Origin: Prasinococcaceae sp. CCMP 1430
Taxonomy: Eukaryota > Prasinodermophyta > Palmophyllophyceae > Prasinococcales > Prasinococcaceae
Direction of reading: 5' to 3'
DNA length: 13,741 bases
Assembly (NCBI GenBank): GCA_013416795.1
Contig: RQSC01000010.1
Location: forward strand, 441,754 to 455,494
Made by a program: the position numbers and the translations under genes. Below, in pieces: positions 1 through 8,503 of this stretch; the first letter of the stretch is position 1; every line of letters begins with the position of its first letter. The notes beneath the pieces were generated by a model. The model did not search any database, was not told where the DNA came from, and saw only the letters and a program-made list of their open reading frames with translations.

Positions 1-1498
1 ACTCTAGAATATAAGAATCGTGCAAAGGAGGGTCGTAAGGAAATAAAGAAAAGGGTGAATGCCCTGCCAATACCCAAATGTGACTTGTGCTTGTAAGATG
101 AAGAGGAGCAGTGCTTGAATTAGACCAATCTAAGTTCACTTTTCCCCAATACATCTCTCCTGCCAGGTCTGAGTAGACGTTTTTTTGAACAGTTTCTTTT
201 AAGGGCGCAGTGGTTGCACGGATTTCTCCAATCACTTGTTGAGATTGCACGTACTGATTTTGGCTAACCAGTAAGAGGCTTTGAGCTGGAATAAGCATTT
301 CTTCATCTTCATCTGCGCCTTCCACCACTAAGGGCAGATCCTCTTGACATATTCGAGCTGATCTACCGTGACGGCTTCGAGTTAGTACGGTTTTTTGAGG
401 ATCGAAACGAACAAGACCATTAAAAGGAGCTCGAACATGTTCAGCAATATCCCCGGTAAATACACCTCCAGTATGAAAGGTACGTAAGGTCAATTGAGTT
501 CCCGGTTCTCCAATAGATTGTCCCGCAATAATACCTACTGCTTCTCCTAGGTCTACGATCTGACCATGAGCTAGGCTCCAGCCATAGCAAAGTTGGCAAA
601 TCCAACTTTTGCCTTTGCAACTTACGGGAGATCTAACTAAGACTGTGTTAGCTTCCTCGGCTGCTAATTGAAAAGCCAACCCGGCATAAATCTCCTCATT
701 TCGCACTGCAACACACTGCCGGTCTTGATATACAGGAGAAGCTAATACTCGTCCAACCAGTCTTTCTTCACGTGAGACATAATCATCTCCTTTATGATCT
801 TGAATAGCATCGAGATGGATTCCTTTCAGAGATCCACAGTCAATTTTGCGGACTACCATGTGTTGAACTACCTCTACCAAACGGCGGGTAAGATAGCCTG
901 CATCGGCAGTGCGAACTGCAGTGTCTACCACACCTTTGCGAGCGCCGTAACAAGAAATAATATATTCCGTGAGAGATAATCCTTCCCGAAAATTGCTTTG
1001 GATCGGAAGGTCGATAATTTGTCCCTGGGGATCAGACATCAAGCCACGCATCCCTACCAACTGGTGAACCTGCGAGATACTCCCTCGAGCCCCTGAAAAA
1101 GACATCATGTGCACCGGATTAAGAGGATTAGTCATCTTAAAATTTGGACTCATCTCTTTTTTTAAGTGCTCACTGGTAGTATACCAAGTCTCTACTAATT
1201 GCCTAAGCTTCTCCACAGCATGAATATTACCCTGACGTTCGGAGATGTCAGACATATGGGCTTGATAGTCAGCATCTTCTACTAACCACACTTTGGAAGG
1301 AGTAGTCAAAAGATCATCGATACCCAAAGAAATGGCTGCTTGAGTAGCTTGTTCAAAACCGAGTAACTTAATTTGATCCAGAATCTCAGAAGTATGTGGA
1401 CCACCAAAGTGGATAGCTAATCTACCAATTAGTTCTTTCATGGCTCCCTTGTCCATGACTTGGTTATAAAAAGGGACCTGTTGCCACTCTTGCATCAT
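1..1498 (-). CDS. rpoC2: RNA polymerase beta'' subunit, 5' part only
   Basis: Encodes the C-terminal part of bacterial beta', separate from rpoC1 as in cyanobacteria and plastids, for the plastid-encoded RNA polymerase. Reading leftward from ATG at 1498-1496, 499 codons are open to the window edge, with no stop or frameshift. The stop lies outside the window, so the gene is partial here. The bridge helix is at about residues 131-155 ([20 protein letters not shown]). The trigger-loop region is at about 165-205 ([16 protein letters not shown], then [20 protein letters not shown]). The four zinc-binding cysteines are C221, C294, C301 and C304. A strongly conserved stretch, [20 protein letters not shown], is at 318-337. 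An acidic run lies at 393-400. The gene starts with two ATGs in tandem; GGAGG sits 9 nt before the first, so I chose it, though the second is possible. rpoC1 ends 132 bp upstream. Confidence 0.97.
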   Translation of the reverse strand, partial: MMQEWQQVPFYNQVMDKGAMKELIGRLAIHFGGPHTSEILDQIKLLGFEQATQAAISLGIDDLLTTPSKVWLVEDADYQAHMSDISERQGNIHAVEKLRQLVETWYTTSEHLKKEMSPNFKMTNPLNPVHMMSFSGARGSISQVHQLVGMRGLMSDPQGQIIDLPIQSNFREGLSLTEYIISCYGARKGVVDTAVRTADAGYLTRRLVEVVQHMVVRKIDCGSLKGIHLDAIQDHKGDDYVSREERLVGRVLASPVYQDRQCVAVRNEEIYAGLAFQLAAEEANTVLVRSPVSCKGKSWICQLCYGWSLAHGQIVDLGEAVGIIAGQSIGEPGTQLTLRTFHTGGVFTGDIAEHVRAPFNGLVRFDPQKTVLTRSRHGRSARICQEDLPLVVEGADEDEEMLIPAQSLLLVSQNQYVQSQQVIGEIRATTAPLKETVQKNVYSDLAGEMYWGKVNLDWSNSSTAPLHLTSTSHIWVLAGHSPFSLFPYDPPLHDSYILE

Positions 1499-1526
1499 TA
1501 GTCAGCACCTCCATTTGCATTTCAGT

Positions 1527-1569
1527 CTGAGTCTTCTAAAAGCAAACTATTCCACTTTAGAAGACTCAG
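1527..1569 (-). repeat. 14-bp perfect hairpin between rpoC1 and rpoC2
   Basis: Arms 1527-1540 and 1556-1569 are exact reverse complements (CTGAGTCTTCTAAA and its complement) around a 15-nt loop. It lies in the spacer between the rpoC1 stop and the rpoC2 start, inside the presumed rpoBC1C2 transcript. Such hairpins in plastid operons often protect or define RNA ends between cistrons; that role is inferred here. There is no clear U-tract, so it is not an obvious factor-independent terminator. Confidence 0.85.
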
Positions 1570-1630
1570 CTTTAGAGAGAAAAAGAGTTACACCCTCTGG
1601 GAGCTTAACTTACCAAGTAGAAACAAATCC

Positions 1631-4262
1631 CTAGAGAGGAAACGAACCATAAGGTCTTTGTAAAGCTTCCTGCAGGTAGTAATTAAAAAGTACACGTCCA
1701 ACAGTAGTATAAATATATTGTTTTAAGCTATGTCCATGCCTATTAGCCCGAGTCTGACCATATTCATAGATGCTTAAATTGTCTCCAAACACTTGGTATT
1801 GTGTCTCGATGGGTTCATCAAAAGACACATCATGAATTACCAGGGTCTGCTGGTTCATGGCCATCCATATCGGGGAGTGTGGATGCAGTCTAGCCCCGAG
1901 ATATGTGTTGAGAACTTGAAGGGGTGCTGAGAAAGCCGGTATTCGCGCTGGAAGAACTGAATCGATTGGCGAAAAATGTTCTGTTGGCCAGTAGCGCGAA
2001 GAGTAGATGCCGAGATCTCCTTCTAAGGTTAAAACGTAAAGCCCTAAAAGCATGTCCTGGCTGGGCACAGCTATAGCCTCTCCTGTGGCTGGAGAAAGCA
2101 AGTTTTGATCAGCGAACATAAGCAGGCGAGCTTCCATTTGAGCATCTATAGCCAACGGTACATGTACAGCCATCTGATCACCATCAAAATCGGCATTAAA
2201 GCCTGTACATACTAAAGGATGTAAACGAATAGCTCGTTCTCGCGTGAGAATGGGTTGAAAAGCTTGAATTCCGAGGCGATGCAACGTAGGCGCTCGATTT
2301 AGTAAGACTGCATACTCCTTCACGACGTTTTGCAACACATTCCAAATAATCGGGACCTTTCGCTGGATTAGACTTTTAGCTGCTCGCAAATTTGGCGATA
2401 TTTCTTGTTCAATTAATCTGCGAATCACAAATGGTTGAAAAAGCTCCATAGCCATCTCTTCAGGCAAACCACACTGTTCGAGTTTTAAATAAGGGCCTAC
2501 CGCGATGACTGATCTTCCCGAATAGTCGACTCGTTTTCCGAGCAGGTTTTCCCGAAAGCGTCCTTCTTTGCCTTGAATGAGATCGGAAAAAGCCTTATAA
2601 ATCCGGTCATGACGATCTTTGACAGGGCGTCCAACCTTACTATTATCGAGCAGCTGATCTACAGCTAATTGAATCAGCTTTTTTTGCAAGCCAGCCCATC
2701 CATCTAAAGTCAATTCTAGCAAAGCGGTATTGTCTATTAAAGTATTGTTTCTGCACACTACTCGGCGATAGAGCTCATTGAGATCAGAGCTAATCAGTTC
2801 TCCTTCTTTTAACTCGAGCATTGGTCTCAAGTCTGGAGGAAGTACAGGTAAATCTGAAAACACCATCCATTCTGGCTTAATTTTGCTACGAATTAAGTGA
2901 TTAATGAGCCGGATGCGTCTTAAGTGAGATTCTTTTTTTCGTCGCATTCTTTCTACATCCCACCAAGTTAATCCCGGATCCGCTTGCATAAGTTGATACC
3001 AATCAACAGTAGCGCTGTTTTTGAGTTCTAAAAGATTCAGCTTAGCCAATTGCGTCTGCACCGCTCTGCCACCAGTGGTGATTTCCCGACACTGAATTAA
3101 CAAAAAGGCCGAAGATGATAAGTAAGAACGAAGTGCTTCTTTCCACGAATAACCATTAAACCTGAAGAGACCCTCGATATGGAAAAGAGAAGGCAATTGG
3201 AATACTGATTTGATTAAAAAAAAAGCGGGATAGGGCGCAACCTTGGTGGACTGTTCCCCCCCTCAGAACTACACGTGAGCTTTTTGGCTCATGGGGCTCA
3301 GACAGCACTTGGCCTGTTTCACAAACAATTTGCCTGATTGTAAATTTTTTGCATGCTGCCGCTGGCCTAGTTTGTCTGACTCCGGCCCAAAGGCACCAGA
3401 GGCTTTGGCTTGTCTAGTTGGTAGCCAAAACAGATGTCTCTGGCCCTCTTGGAGGCTCTGAATTTTTTTAAAAAAGCACAAAAGGAAAAGGAATTCAGAG
3501 ACTCTCCTGATCTGCACTTTAACCTCAAGATGGGTCTATTAGGTTCCCTATATTCCCCGATGGTCGGAGTGTGTGTTTTCAAAAGAAATACGATTTTTCG
3601 ATTGAAATACCATTACCAGGCCCTTGAAAAGCCTTAGTGTTTACGAGATTTAATACCATTGATTCTGGCATAGGTTATCACCCTAGACGCTCTGCCCTTG
3701 GAAACCTGAGCTTGGAAGCTGTTATCTCAAAAAATTACAGCCGCCTCAGGCTAGGACTCACTTTCGATTTGAAAAGTGGCCGTCAAACTCAAAAGAGACG
3801 ACACGAGCGAAGTACAGCATCAAGTCACACATCGCAATACACCAAGCTTGCGAGGTGTTTCAAAGATCTTTGAAGCAAAGACGCAATGAAACTTGGGCGA
3901 CGCTTGAAATACCAAATATGAGTTACTGGGCAGGCCAGTTGCACATAACCCATCCGATGCCTGCGTGCTCGAGCACTAATATATTCTATTCCGCAAAGCT
4001 CGCACATTTTTGGAGCATCTTTCTGTTTTTCCGGATTAAAATACTTTCCACAAGCACATGTGCCACTTTTGACCGGACCAAAAATACGTTCACAGAATAG
4101 CCCGTCTCTTTCAGGCTTATGAGTCTTGTAATGAATAGTGTTATGTCTGGTCACGCGCCCTACGGTCTCTCCATTTGGGAGCGTTCTGTTAGCCCAACTG
4201 CGAATTTGCTCTGGAGAAGCCAGGCGAATACGCAGATACTGACGATCAGAACGAGAAATCAT
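1631..4262 (-). CDS. rpoC1: RNA polymerase beta' subunit, split by one group II intron: join of 4262-3831 and 3223-1631
   Basis: Encodes the N-terminal half of bacterial beta' for the plastid polymerase. Exon 1 (432 nt, 144 codons) and exon 2 (1593 nt) give 674 residues, the normal plastid size. The N-terminal zinc ribbon uses C69, C71, C87 and C90 (CAC, then CELC). The metal-binding active-site motif NADFDGD is at 487-493. Conserved [15 protein letters not shown] and [12 protein letters not shown] blocks are also present. The start is ATG at 4262-4260, with GGAGG 6 nt upstream. An in-frame ATG at 4337 would add 25 residues with no family similarity and is rejected. Exon 2 opens directly after the intron with Phe-Phe-Leu and has no ATG of its own; the first 27 nt of exon 2 lie upstream of a TTG that a start-codon search might take as the beginning. 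The spliced junction, LVYCD then FFLIKS, aligns without gaps to land-plant LVYCD-FSFARP. Confidence 0.96.
3224..3830 (-). other. Group II intron in rpoC1 (607 nt)
   Basis: The 5' boundary has the consensus GTGTG (3830 downward), directly after the Asp codon of LVYCD, so it is phase 0. Domain V is 34 nt at 3266-3299 and keeps GAGC at its 5' end, GTTC at its 3' end and the 2-nt CG bulge. Two base pairs of the lower stem are mismatched (C-A and C-U). Domain VI follows, with a G-rich arm (about 3256-3262) and a candidate branch-point A at 3231, 7 nt before the 3' splice site. The intron has no maturase ORF, so splicing must rely on factors encoded elsewhere. Its position equals that of the land-plant rpoC1 intron. 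Boundaries rest on frame continuity and intron consensus, not on cDNA. Confidence 0.88.
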
Positions 4263-4378
4263 GGCAAACCTCCGATGTTGAGTTAAGCAGACAGTGGCAA
4301 CATACTTTGAATTGCAAGGGGGGTGCCGAATGCCCACATCACAAATCCGATTCTATATCTCTTATCCTGACAGGGGGG

Positions 4379-7300
4379 TTATGCTGGCCTCAGATCATCT
4401 TGTAAGTTCTCTTTCGAGGTAACCCACCGTCCCACATTAATGCCCAAACAGCGGAGTTCTCGAACTAAGAGTTTAAAGGCTTCGGGAACATCTTGTGATT
4501 TTGGAAGTTCTTCTCCTGTGATCATAGCTCCTAAAACTTCTTTACGCCCAAAAATATCATCGGACTTACTAGTCAAAATTTCTTGCAAAACACAAGAAGC
4601 TCCAAACCCTTCTAAAGCCCAGACCTCCATTTCTCCGACTCTTTGTCCTCCTCGCCTGGATCTGCCCCGGAGAGGCTGCTGGGTGACTAGAGAGTATGGA
4701 CCAGTAGAACGGGCATGAATTTTGTCATCCACTTGGTGAATAAGTTTAAGTATATAAGCTCTTCCCACAGTTACAGGCTGCTCAAACATTTCTCCTGTTC
4801 TACCATCAAAGAGTCGACTTTTTCCTGGGCTATCGGCTTCAAAAATCCAAGGGTAGGTAGACGCTTTTCTGGCCAAAGAAAGTTCGGAGAGCACTAATTT
4901 GCGGGAGGCTTCTCGTTCATATTGTTCGTCAAAAGGAACCATGCGATAATGGCGACCTAAAAAGGCCCCTGCTAAGCCCAACACACATTCAAATACCTGT
5001 CCAACATTCATTCTCGAAGGCACACCCAAAGGGCTTAATAAAACGTCTACGGGAGTTCCATCTTGGAGATAGGGCATGTCCTGGCGCGGTAAAATTCTAG
5101 AAATGATGCCTTTATTGCCATGTCGACCAGCCACTTTGTCTCCTACTTTGATTTTTCGCTTTTGAACTATAGTCACATGTATGACTTGGCCCTGCCCCAG
5201 AGGGCTTCCATCTTGATACACCCAGTGAACATCAATTACTCGTCCTCGGCCCCCTGGAGGAACTTTTAAAGAGCTTTCTTCAGAAGTAGAAGGCTGAATG
5301 CCAAAAATAGCTTGTAATAATCTGCCTTCAGGACTCTGAAAAGTTTGGGAAGGCTCCTGAGGTGTCAGTTTACCAACTAACACATCTCCTGTCTCTACCC
5401 AAGCACCCGGACAAACTACTCCATTGACATCAAGGTGGCGAAGCAAATGGGACTCCAAATAAGGTAACTGCTTAGTAATCTCTTCCATACCTTGGTTCGT
5501 ACAGCGGGCTTCAATCTCGTATTTCTTTATATGAAAAGAAGTGAACACGTCTTCGTATACTAGGCGTTCGTTAATCAGTACAGCATCTTCAAAGTTGTAT
5601 CCATCCCAGGGCATATAGGCTACGAGCACATTTTTACCTAAGGCTAGCTCGCCTTCAGCAGTAGTCGCAGCTTCAGCAAGAAGCTGCCCTTTGGCCACAG
5701 TTTCGCCTAAAATTACTGCCGGTCTTTGATGAATGCAGGTATTGTAATTAGATCTTTGATAATTCAATAAAAATTTGACACATTCTGGCTGGTTGTCACC
5801 AACCAGGCAAATCTTCTGCCCATCTACATAGCCGATCCGGCCATCCTGAGGTGCTAATAATAGGGTACCGGAATGCAAAGCGATATGAGTTTCTAACCCA
5901 GTACCCACAATAGCCTTTTCAGGTCTCAGCAAAGGCACAGCTTGGCGCTGCATATTTGAGCCCATCAAAGCACGGTTGGCATCATTATGCTCCAAGAAAG
6001 GAATAAGACAAGCACCAACTGAAAAATACTGAAAAGGCAAAATGCTTCTGAGATGGATTTGCTTCCAGGGGGTAGTAATAAATTCTTGTTGACAACGCGC
6101 CGGCGTGCTTTGCTTATCTCTGGAAATTTGGCTAAGGGCCAACATGTTTCCGGTAGCGATTTTGTAGTATTCATCTAGACCGGGAGGTAAATAAACGGTA
6201 CTTTCTGTAGTTGGCTTTTTAGGGACTGTATATAAAGGGCTTTCAATAGCCCCATACATATTGACATTAGCTTGAGTAGCCAAAGAACTAACTAGACCCG
6301 CATTCATGCCCTCAGAAGTTTCGATAGGGCAAATACGTCCATATTGGCTAGGATGAATGTCGCGTACTCGGAAACTGGCAGTCCTACGAGTAAGACCGCC
6401 AGGACCTAATACACTCAATTTTCGTTTATGAACAATTTCAGCCAAAGGATTAGTTTGATCTAAAAATTGGCTCAGGGGGTGAGATGTAAAAAATTCTTTC
6501 AGATTCAGCACTTGTGGCGCTGAATGCATCAAACCCTTTGCAGACGGTGACCAATTGTGCTTAGCAGCTTTATGTAAGAGTTTGGAAATTGTAGTCGATA
6601 AGCGAGACAAAGATATTCTTAGTTGCAAAGCCAATAAATCTCCTACAGAACGCACACGTTTGTTTTTGAGATGATCAATATCATCAAAAGGCATATTTTT
6701 GCCTCCTTTCATCTCTAACAAAAGATTTATGGCTGCTACAATATCTTGTGGCAACAAAAATCTTTCCTCTACCGATGTCAGTTCTCCCAGCCGTAGATTC
6801 ATATTGACACGGCCTAACCATCCCAATTCAAATTTCTCACGCAATTTAAGACCAAGATTTTTAGGTAGGGGGTCTACAGCATGGGTAGGATACAAACATG
6901 TCAAAATTTCTCTCATAGACGATTGGCAAGATGCCACTATAGACAAATTTTTATCTATAGTGCGTTCGTCCAGAAGAATTGAGTTCATCAAAAGAGTCCC
7001 GCCATCATCCTGGCTCCTGCAGATTTCAAGTATGTCTGCACCCATAGCTGCTAGTAGGATCATCACAGGAAATTTGCACCTTCGGTTAAAACGAACCCAA
7101 ATTTGATTTTTGCCATCTATTTCGAATTTTAATCTATCGCCCCATTCTGAAATCACCGTCACTGTATGCACAGGCTTGCGTTGCGAATTTTTTTCTACAG
7201 TAAAATAGACCCCAGGATTGCGCAAAATTTGACTTACTACAACCCTAGAAACGCCATTGATAATAAATGTACCTATTGGGCTCATTAAAGGCAAGCTACC

Positions 7301-7603
7301 TAGAAACACTTTTTGCTTTTGCACATTTCGGTTTGCGTCATTTCTAAGCTCAGCTGGCACATACAGCCCAGCTGTATAACTCGAGAGGCTCCTTAAAGCT
7401 TCTCTCTCGTCCACATGAGGAATTCCCAACTTATATTCTTCACCACACAGCCATAGCTTTAATTCATTTTCGGAATCCTGGACTATCGAAAAGAATCGCA
7501 GCTCTTGAATAATGCCATACTCTAAAAAATCCTGAAATCCTTTTAATTGCATAGCCTTAAAATCTGGTAATGCAAATACGCCTACGTCGCTGAGTCTGGC
7601 CAT
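4379..7603 (-). CDS. rpoB: RNA polymerase beta subunit
   Basis: Catalytic beta subunit of the plastid-encoded RNA polymerase, 1074 residues and full length compared with about 1070 in land plants. The block LSQFLDQTNPL (377-387) followed by HKRKLSVLGPGG (392-403) is the region that forms the rifampicin pocket in bacteria. Active-site blocks include YGRICPIETSEG (421-432), the NDANRALMGSNMQRQAVPL region (540-558), YMPWDGYNFEDAVLINERLV (663-682) and KVGDKVAGRHGNKG (819-832). The C-terminal GGQRVGEMEVWALEGFGA, which contacts beta', is at 985-1002. The ATG at 7603-7601 has GAGGA (7612-7608) 4 nt upstream. It is the first gene of the rpoB-rpoC1-rpoC2 operon; 116 bp separate its stop from the rpoC1 start. 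No intron or large insertion is seen. Confidence 0.98.
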   Translation of the reverse strand: MARLSDVGVFALPDFKAMQLKGFQDFLEYGIIQELRFFSIVQDSENELKLWLCGEEYKLGIPHVDEREALRSLSSYTAGLYVPAELRNDANRNVQKQKVFLGSLPLMSPIGTFIINGVSRVVVSQILRNPGVYFTVEKNSQRKPVHTVTVISEWGDRLKFEIDGKNQIWVRFNRRCKFPVMILLAAMGADILEICRSQDDGGTLLMNSILLDERTIDKNLSIVASCQSSMREILTCLYPTHAVDPLPKNLGLKLREKFELGWLGRVNMNLRLGELTSVEERFLLPQDIVAAINLLLEMKGGKNMPFDDIDHLKNKRVRSVGDLLALQLRISLSRLSTTISKLLHKAAKHNWSPSAKGLMHSAPQVLNLKEFFTSHPLSQFLDQTNPLAEIVHKRKLSVLGPGGLTRRTASFRVRDIHPSQYGRICPIETSEGMNAGLVSSLATQANVNMYGAIESPLYTVPKKPTTESTVYLPPGLDEYYKIATGNMLALSQISRDKQSTPARCQQEFITTPWKQIHLRSILPFQYFSVGACLIPFLEHNDANRALMGSNMQRQAVPLLRPEKAIVGTGLETHIALHSGTLLLAPQDGRIGYVDGQKICLVGDNQPECVKFLLNYQRSNYNTCIHQRPAVILGETVAKGQLLAEAATTAEGELALGKNVLVAYMPWDGYNFEDAVLINERLVYEDVFTSFHIKKYEIEARCTNQGMEEITKQLPYLESHLLRHLDVNGVVCPGAWVETGDVLVGKLTPQEPSQTFQSPEGRLLQAIFGIQPSTSEESSLKVPPGGRGRVIDVHWVYQDGSPLGQGQVIHVTIVQKRKIKVGDKVAGRHGNKGIISRILPRQDMPYLQDGTPVDVLLSPLGVPSRMNVGQVFECVLGLAGAFLGRHYRMVPFDEQYEREASRKLVLSELSLARKASTYPWIFEADSPGKSRLFDGRTGEMFEQPVTVGRAYILKLIHQVDDKIHARSTGPYSLVTQQPLRGRSRRGGQRVGEMEVWALEGFGASCVLQEILTSKSDDIFGRKEVLGAMITGEELPKSQDVPEAFKLLVRELRCLGINVGRWVTSKENLQDDLRPA

Positions 7604-7617
7604 ATATTCCTCATGTC

Positions 7618-7647
7618 TTTAGGCCCAACATATCTCCCGGGCCTAAA
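7618..7647 (-). promoter_or_regulatory. 9-bp hairpin in the rpoB leader
   Basis: Arms 7618-7626 and 7639-7647 (TTTAGGCCC / GGGCCTAAA on the plus strand) are exact complements with a 12-nt loop. On the rpoB transcript the stem ends 5 nt before the GAGGA ribosome-binding site at 7612-7608. It could influence translation initiation or leader stability; that is inference from position. Confidence 0.55.
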
Positions 7648-7709
7648 TTGTTAATAGATCTAATCTAGTGTTTGGAATTGCTATATTCCTCTTAATATTT
7701 CAATGCGAT

Positions 7710-7737
7710 ATGTTAAAAAAGCCCCCCGAATAGTCAA
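7710..7737 (-). promoter_or_regulatory. Candidate sigma70-type promoter for rpoB
   Basis: On the minus strand, TTGACT (7737-7732) is followed after 16 nt by TAACAT (7715-7710), with 5 of 6 and 4 of 6 matches to the -35 and -10 consensus. Transcription would start near 7702, giving a leader of about 100 nt that includes the 7618-7647 hairpin. The -10 box is weak. The intervening GGGGGGC and poly-T run is unusual for a spacer. Confidence 0.35.
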
Positions 7738-7784
7738 ACCTGAGACGCATCTTTGATAGTTGCAAGACTATGCCGATATCAAGC

Positions 7785-7813
7785 TTGACTTGGCCTAGAA
7801 GAAAGGATATTAT
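7785..7813 (+). promoter_or_regulatory. Sigma70-type promoter for trnC-GCA and perhaps petN
   Basis: TTGACT (7785-7790), a 17-nt spacer, then TATTAT (7808-7813) match the bacterial -35/-10 consensus at 5 of 6 positions each with optimal spacing. Initiation would fall near 7820, about 57 nt before the tRNA 5' end. No other strong promoter is evident before petN, so the two genes may be co-transcribed. Confidence 0.6.
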
Positions 7814-7876
7814 TTCTATAATAAGATAGCCGTATATTGTTTAAAGCCAAAAGCTTTTAGATCAAGGCCTAACTTA

Positions 7877-7947
7877 GGCGACATGGCCAAGTGGTAAGGC
7901 AGAGGATTGCAAATCCTTTATCCCCAGTTCGATCCTGGGTGTCGCCT
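7877..7947 (+). tRNA. trnC-GCA: tRNA-Cys(GCA)
   Basis: A 71-nt cloverleaf. Acceptor GGCGACA pairs with TGTCGCC (7940-7946), with discriminator T at 7947. The anticodon loop TTGCAAA carries GCA, and the T-loop reads AGTTCGATCCT. CCA is not encoded, as usual in plastids. Its place between rpoB (divergent) and petN (same strand) repeats the land-plant order rpoB-trnC-petN. Confidence 0.97.
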
Positions 7948-8223
7948 GACTGCCAAAAAGCACAATAAAAAGGCTTGGGGCTGCCGTACTCTGCTAGCTA
8001 CAAGTATAGAGTGTGATGCTCTAAATACATAGCCTGACACAGTCTCTACACTTGAACCTCTCATTAGCTGACAGCCCCATTTGATTGTAAAAGATCTTAG
8101 CCTTCGGCGCAAGGCCCTTTCTCAAACAAAGGTCCTCTTGGCATCTACTAGTAAGCCTGGTATGATGAATTATGTGCACAGAAACATTACATCACACCTG
8201 AAGTCAACACCACATCATTATCT
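7948..8223 (+). other. trnC-petN spacer, no gene seen
   Basis: No ORF or tRNA is recognisable. An 8-bp inverted repeat, TGGGGCTG (7976-7983) and CAGCCCCA (8072-8079), could close a large structure in a trnC-petN transcript. No Shine-Dalgarno-like sequence stands close to the petN ATG. Confidence 0.5.
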
Positions 8224-8313
8224 ATGGATATAGTCAGCATTGGTTGGGCATCACTCATGGTCATATTTACCTTTTCTCTTTCTCTAGTTGTTTGGGGCAG
8301 AAGTGGACTCTAA
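8224..8313 (+). CDS. petN: Cytochrome b6f complex subunit 8 (PetN)
   Basis: A 29-residue single-pass thylakoid membrane peptide, nearly identical to PetN of plants and algae. It starts [20 protein letters not shown] and ends VVWGRSGL. PetN is a small, essential structural subunit of the cytochrome b6f complex, which carries electrons from plastoquinol to plastocyanin. The hydrophobic span covers about residues 4-24 and the length is the family norm. The gene lies 276 bp after trnC on the same strand. It faces ycf66, with the hairpin 8466-8503 between their 3' ends. Confidence 0.97.
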   Translation: MDIVSIGWASLMVIFTFSLSLVVWGRSGL

Positions 8314-8465
8314 GTGTTTTGCTATGTTTTGTACAATATGCACATTTAGAGCAAGCTTACTTCTCAAACATCAGAAAAGACACAGCCATTTTCTAAAAAC
8401 AGATACTTTGCTCTTTACACTTGGTTATCCTGAAGACCATTGACTTTGAAAAACAAAGAGCAGGT

Positions 8466-8503
8466 TTAATGGCCCTGCTTTAAGCAAAAAACAGGGCCAT
8501 TAA
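8466..8503. terminator. Shared 3'-end hairpin of petN and ycf66
   Basis: Arms 8466-8477 (TTAATGGCCCTG) and 8492-8503 are perfect complements over 12 bp with a 14-nt loop. It sits between the convergent genes petN (+) and ycf66 (-), and one arm contains the ycf66 stop codon (8502-8500). Such stem-loops usually stabilise plastid mRNA 3' ends more than they terminate transcription. A symmetric stem could serve both genes. The role is inferred. Confidence 0.65.

Noticed and set aside
794-979. Short plus-strand frame within rpoC2
   Set aside because: It is a shadow of the intact minus-strand rpoC2 frame.
3269-3873. Several short frames on both strands between the rpoC1 exons
   Set aside because: They lie inside the group II intron and encode nothing like a maturase or homing endonuclease.
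4263-4337. N-terminal extension of rpoC1 from an in-frame ATG at 4337
   Set aside because: The added 25 residues have no counterpart in the family, whereas the ATG at 4262 has a good ribosome-binding site and gives the usual 144-codon exon 1.
6699-7106. A 135-codon plus-strand frame within rpoB
   Set aside because: It is antisense to conserved rpoB coding sequence and has no recognisable domain.
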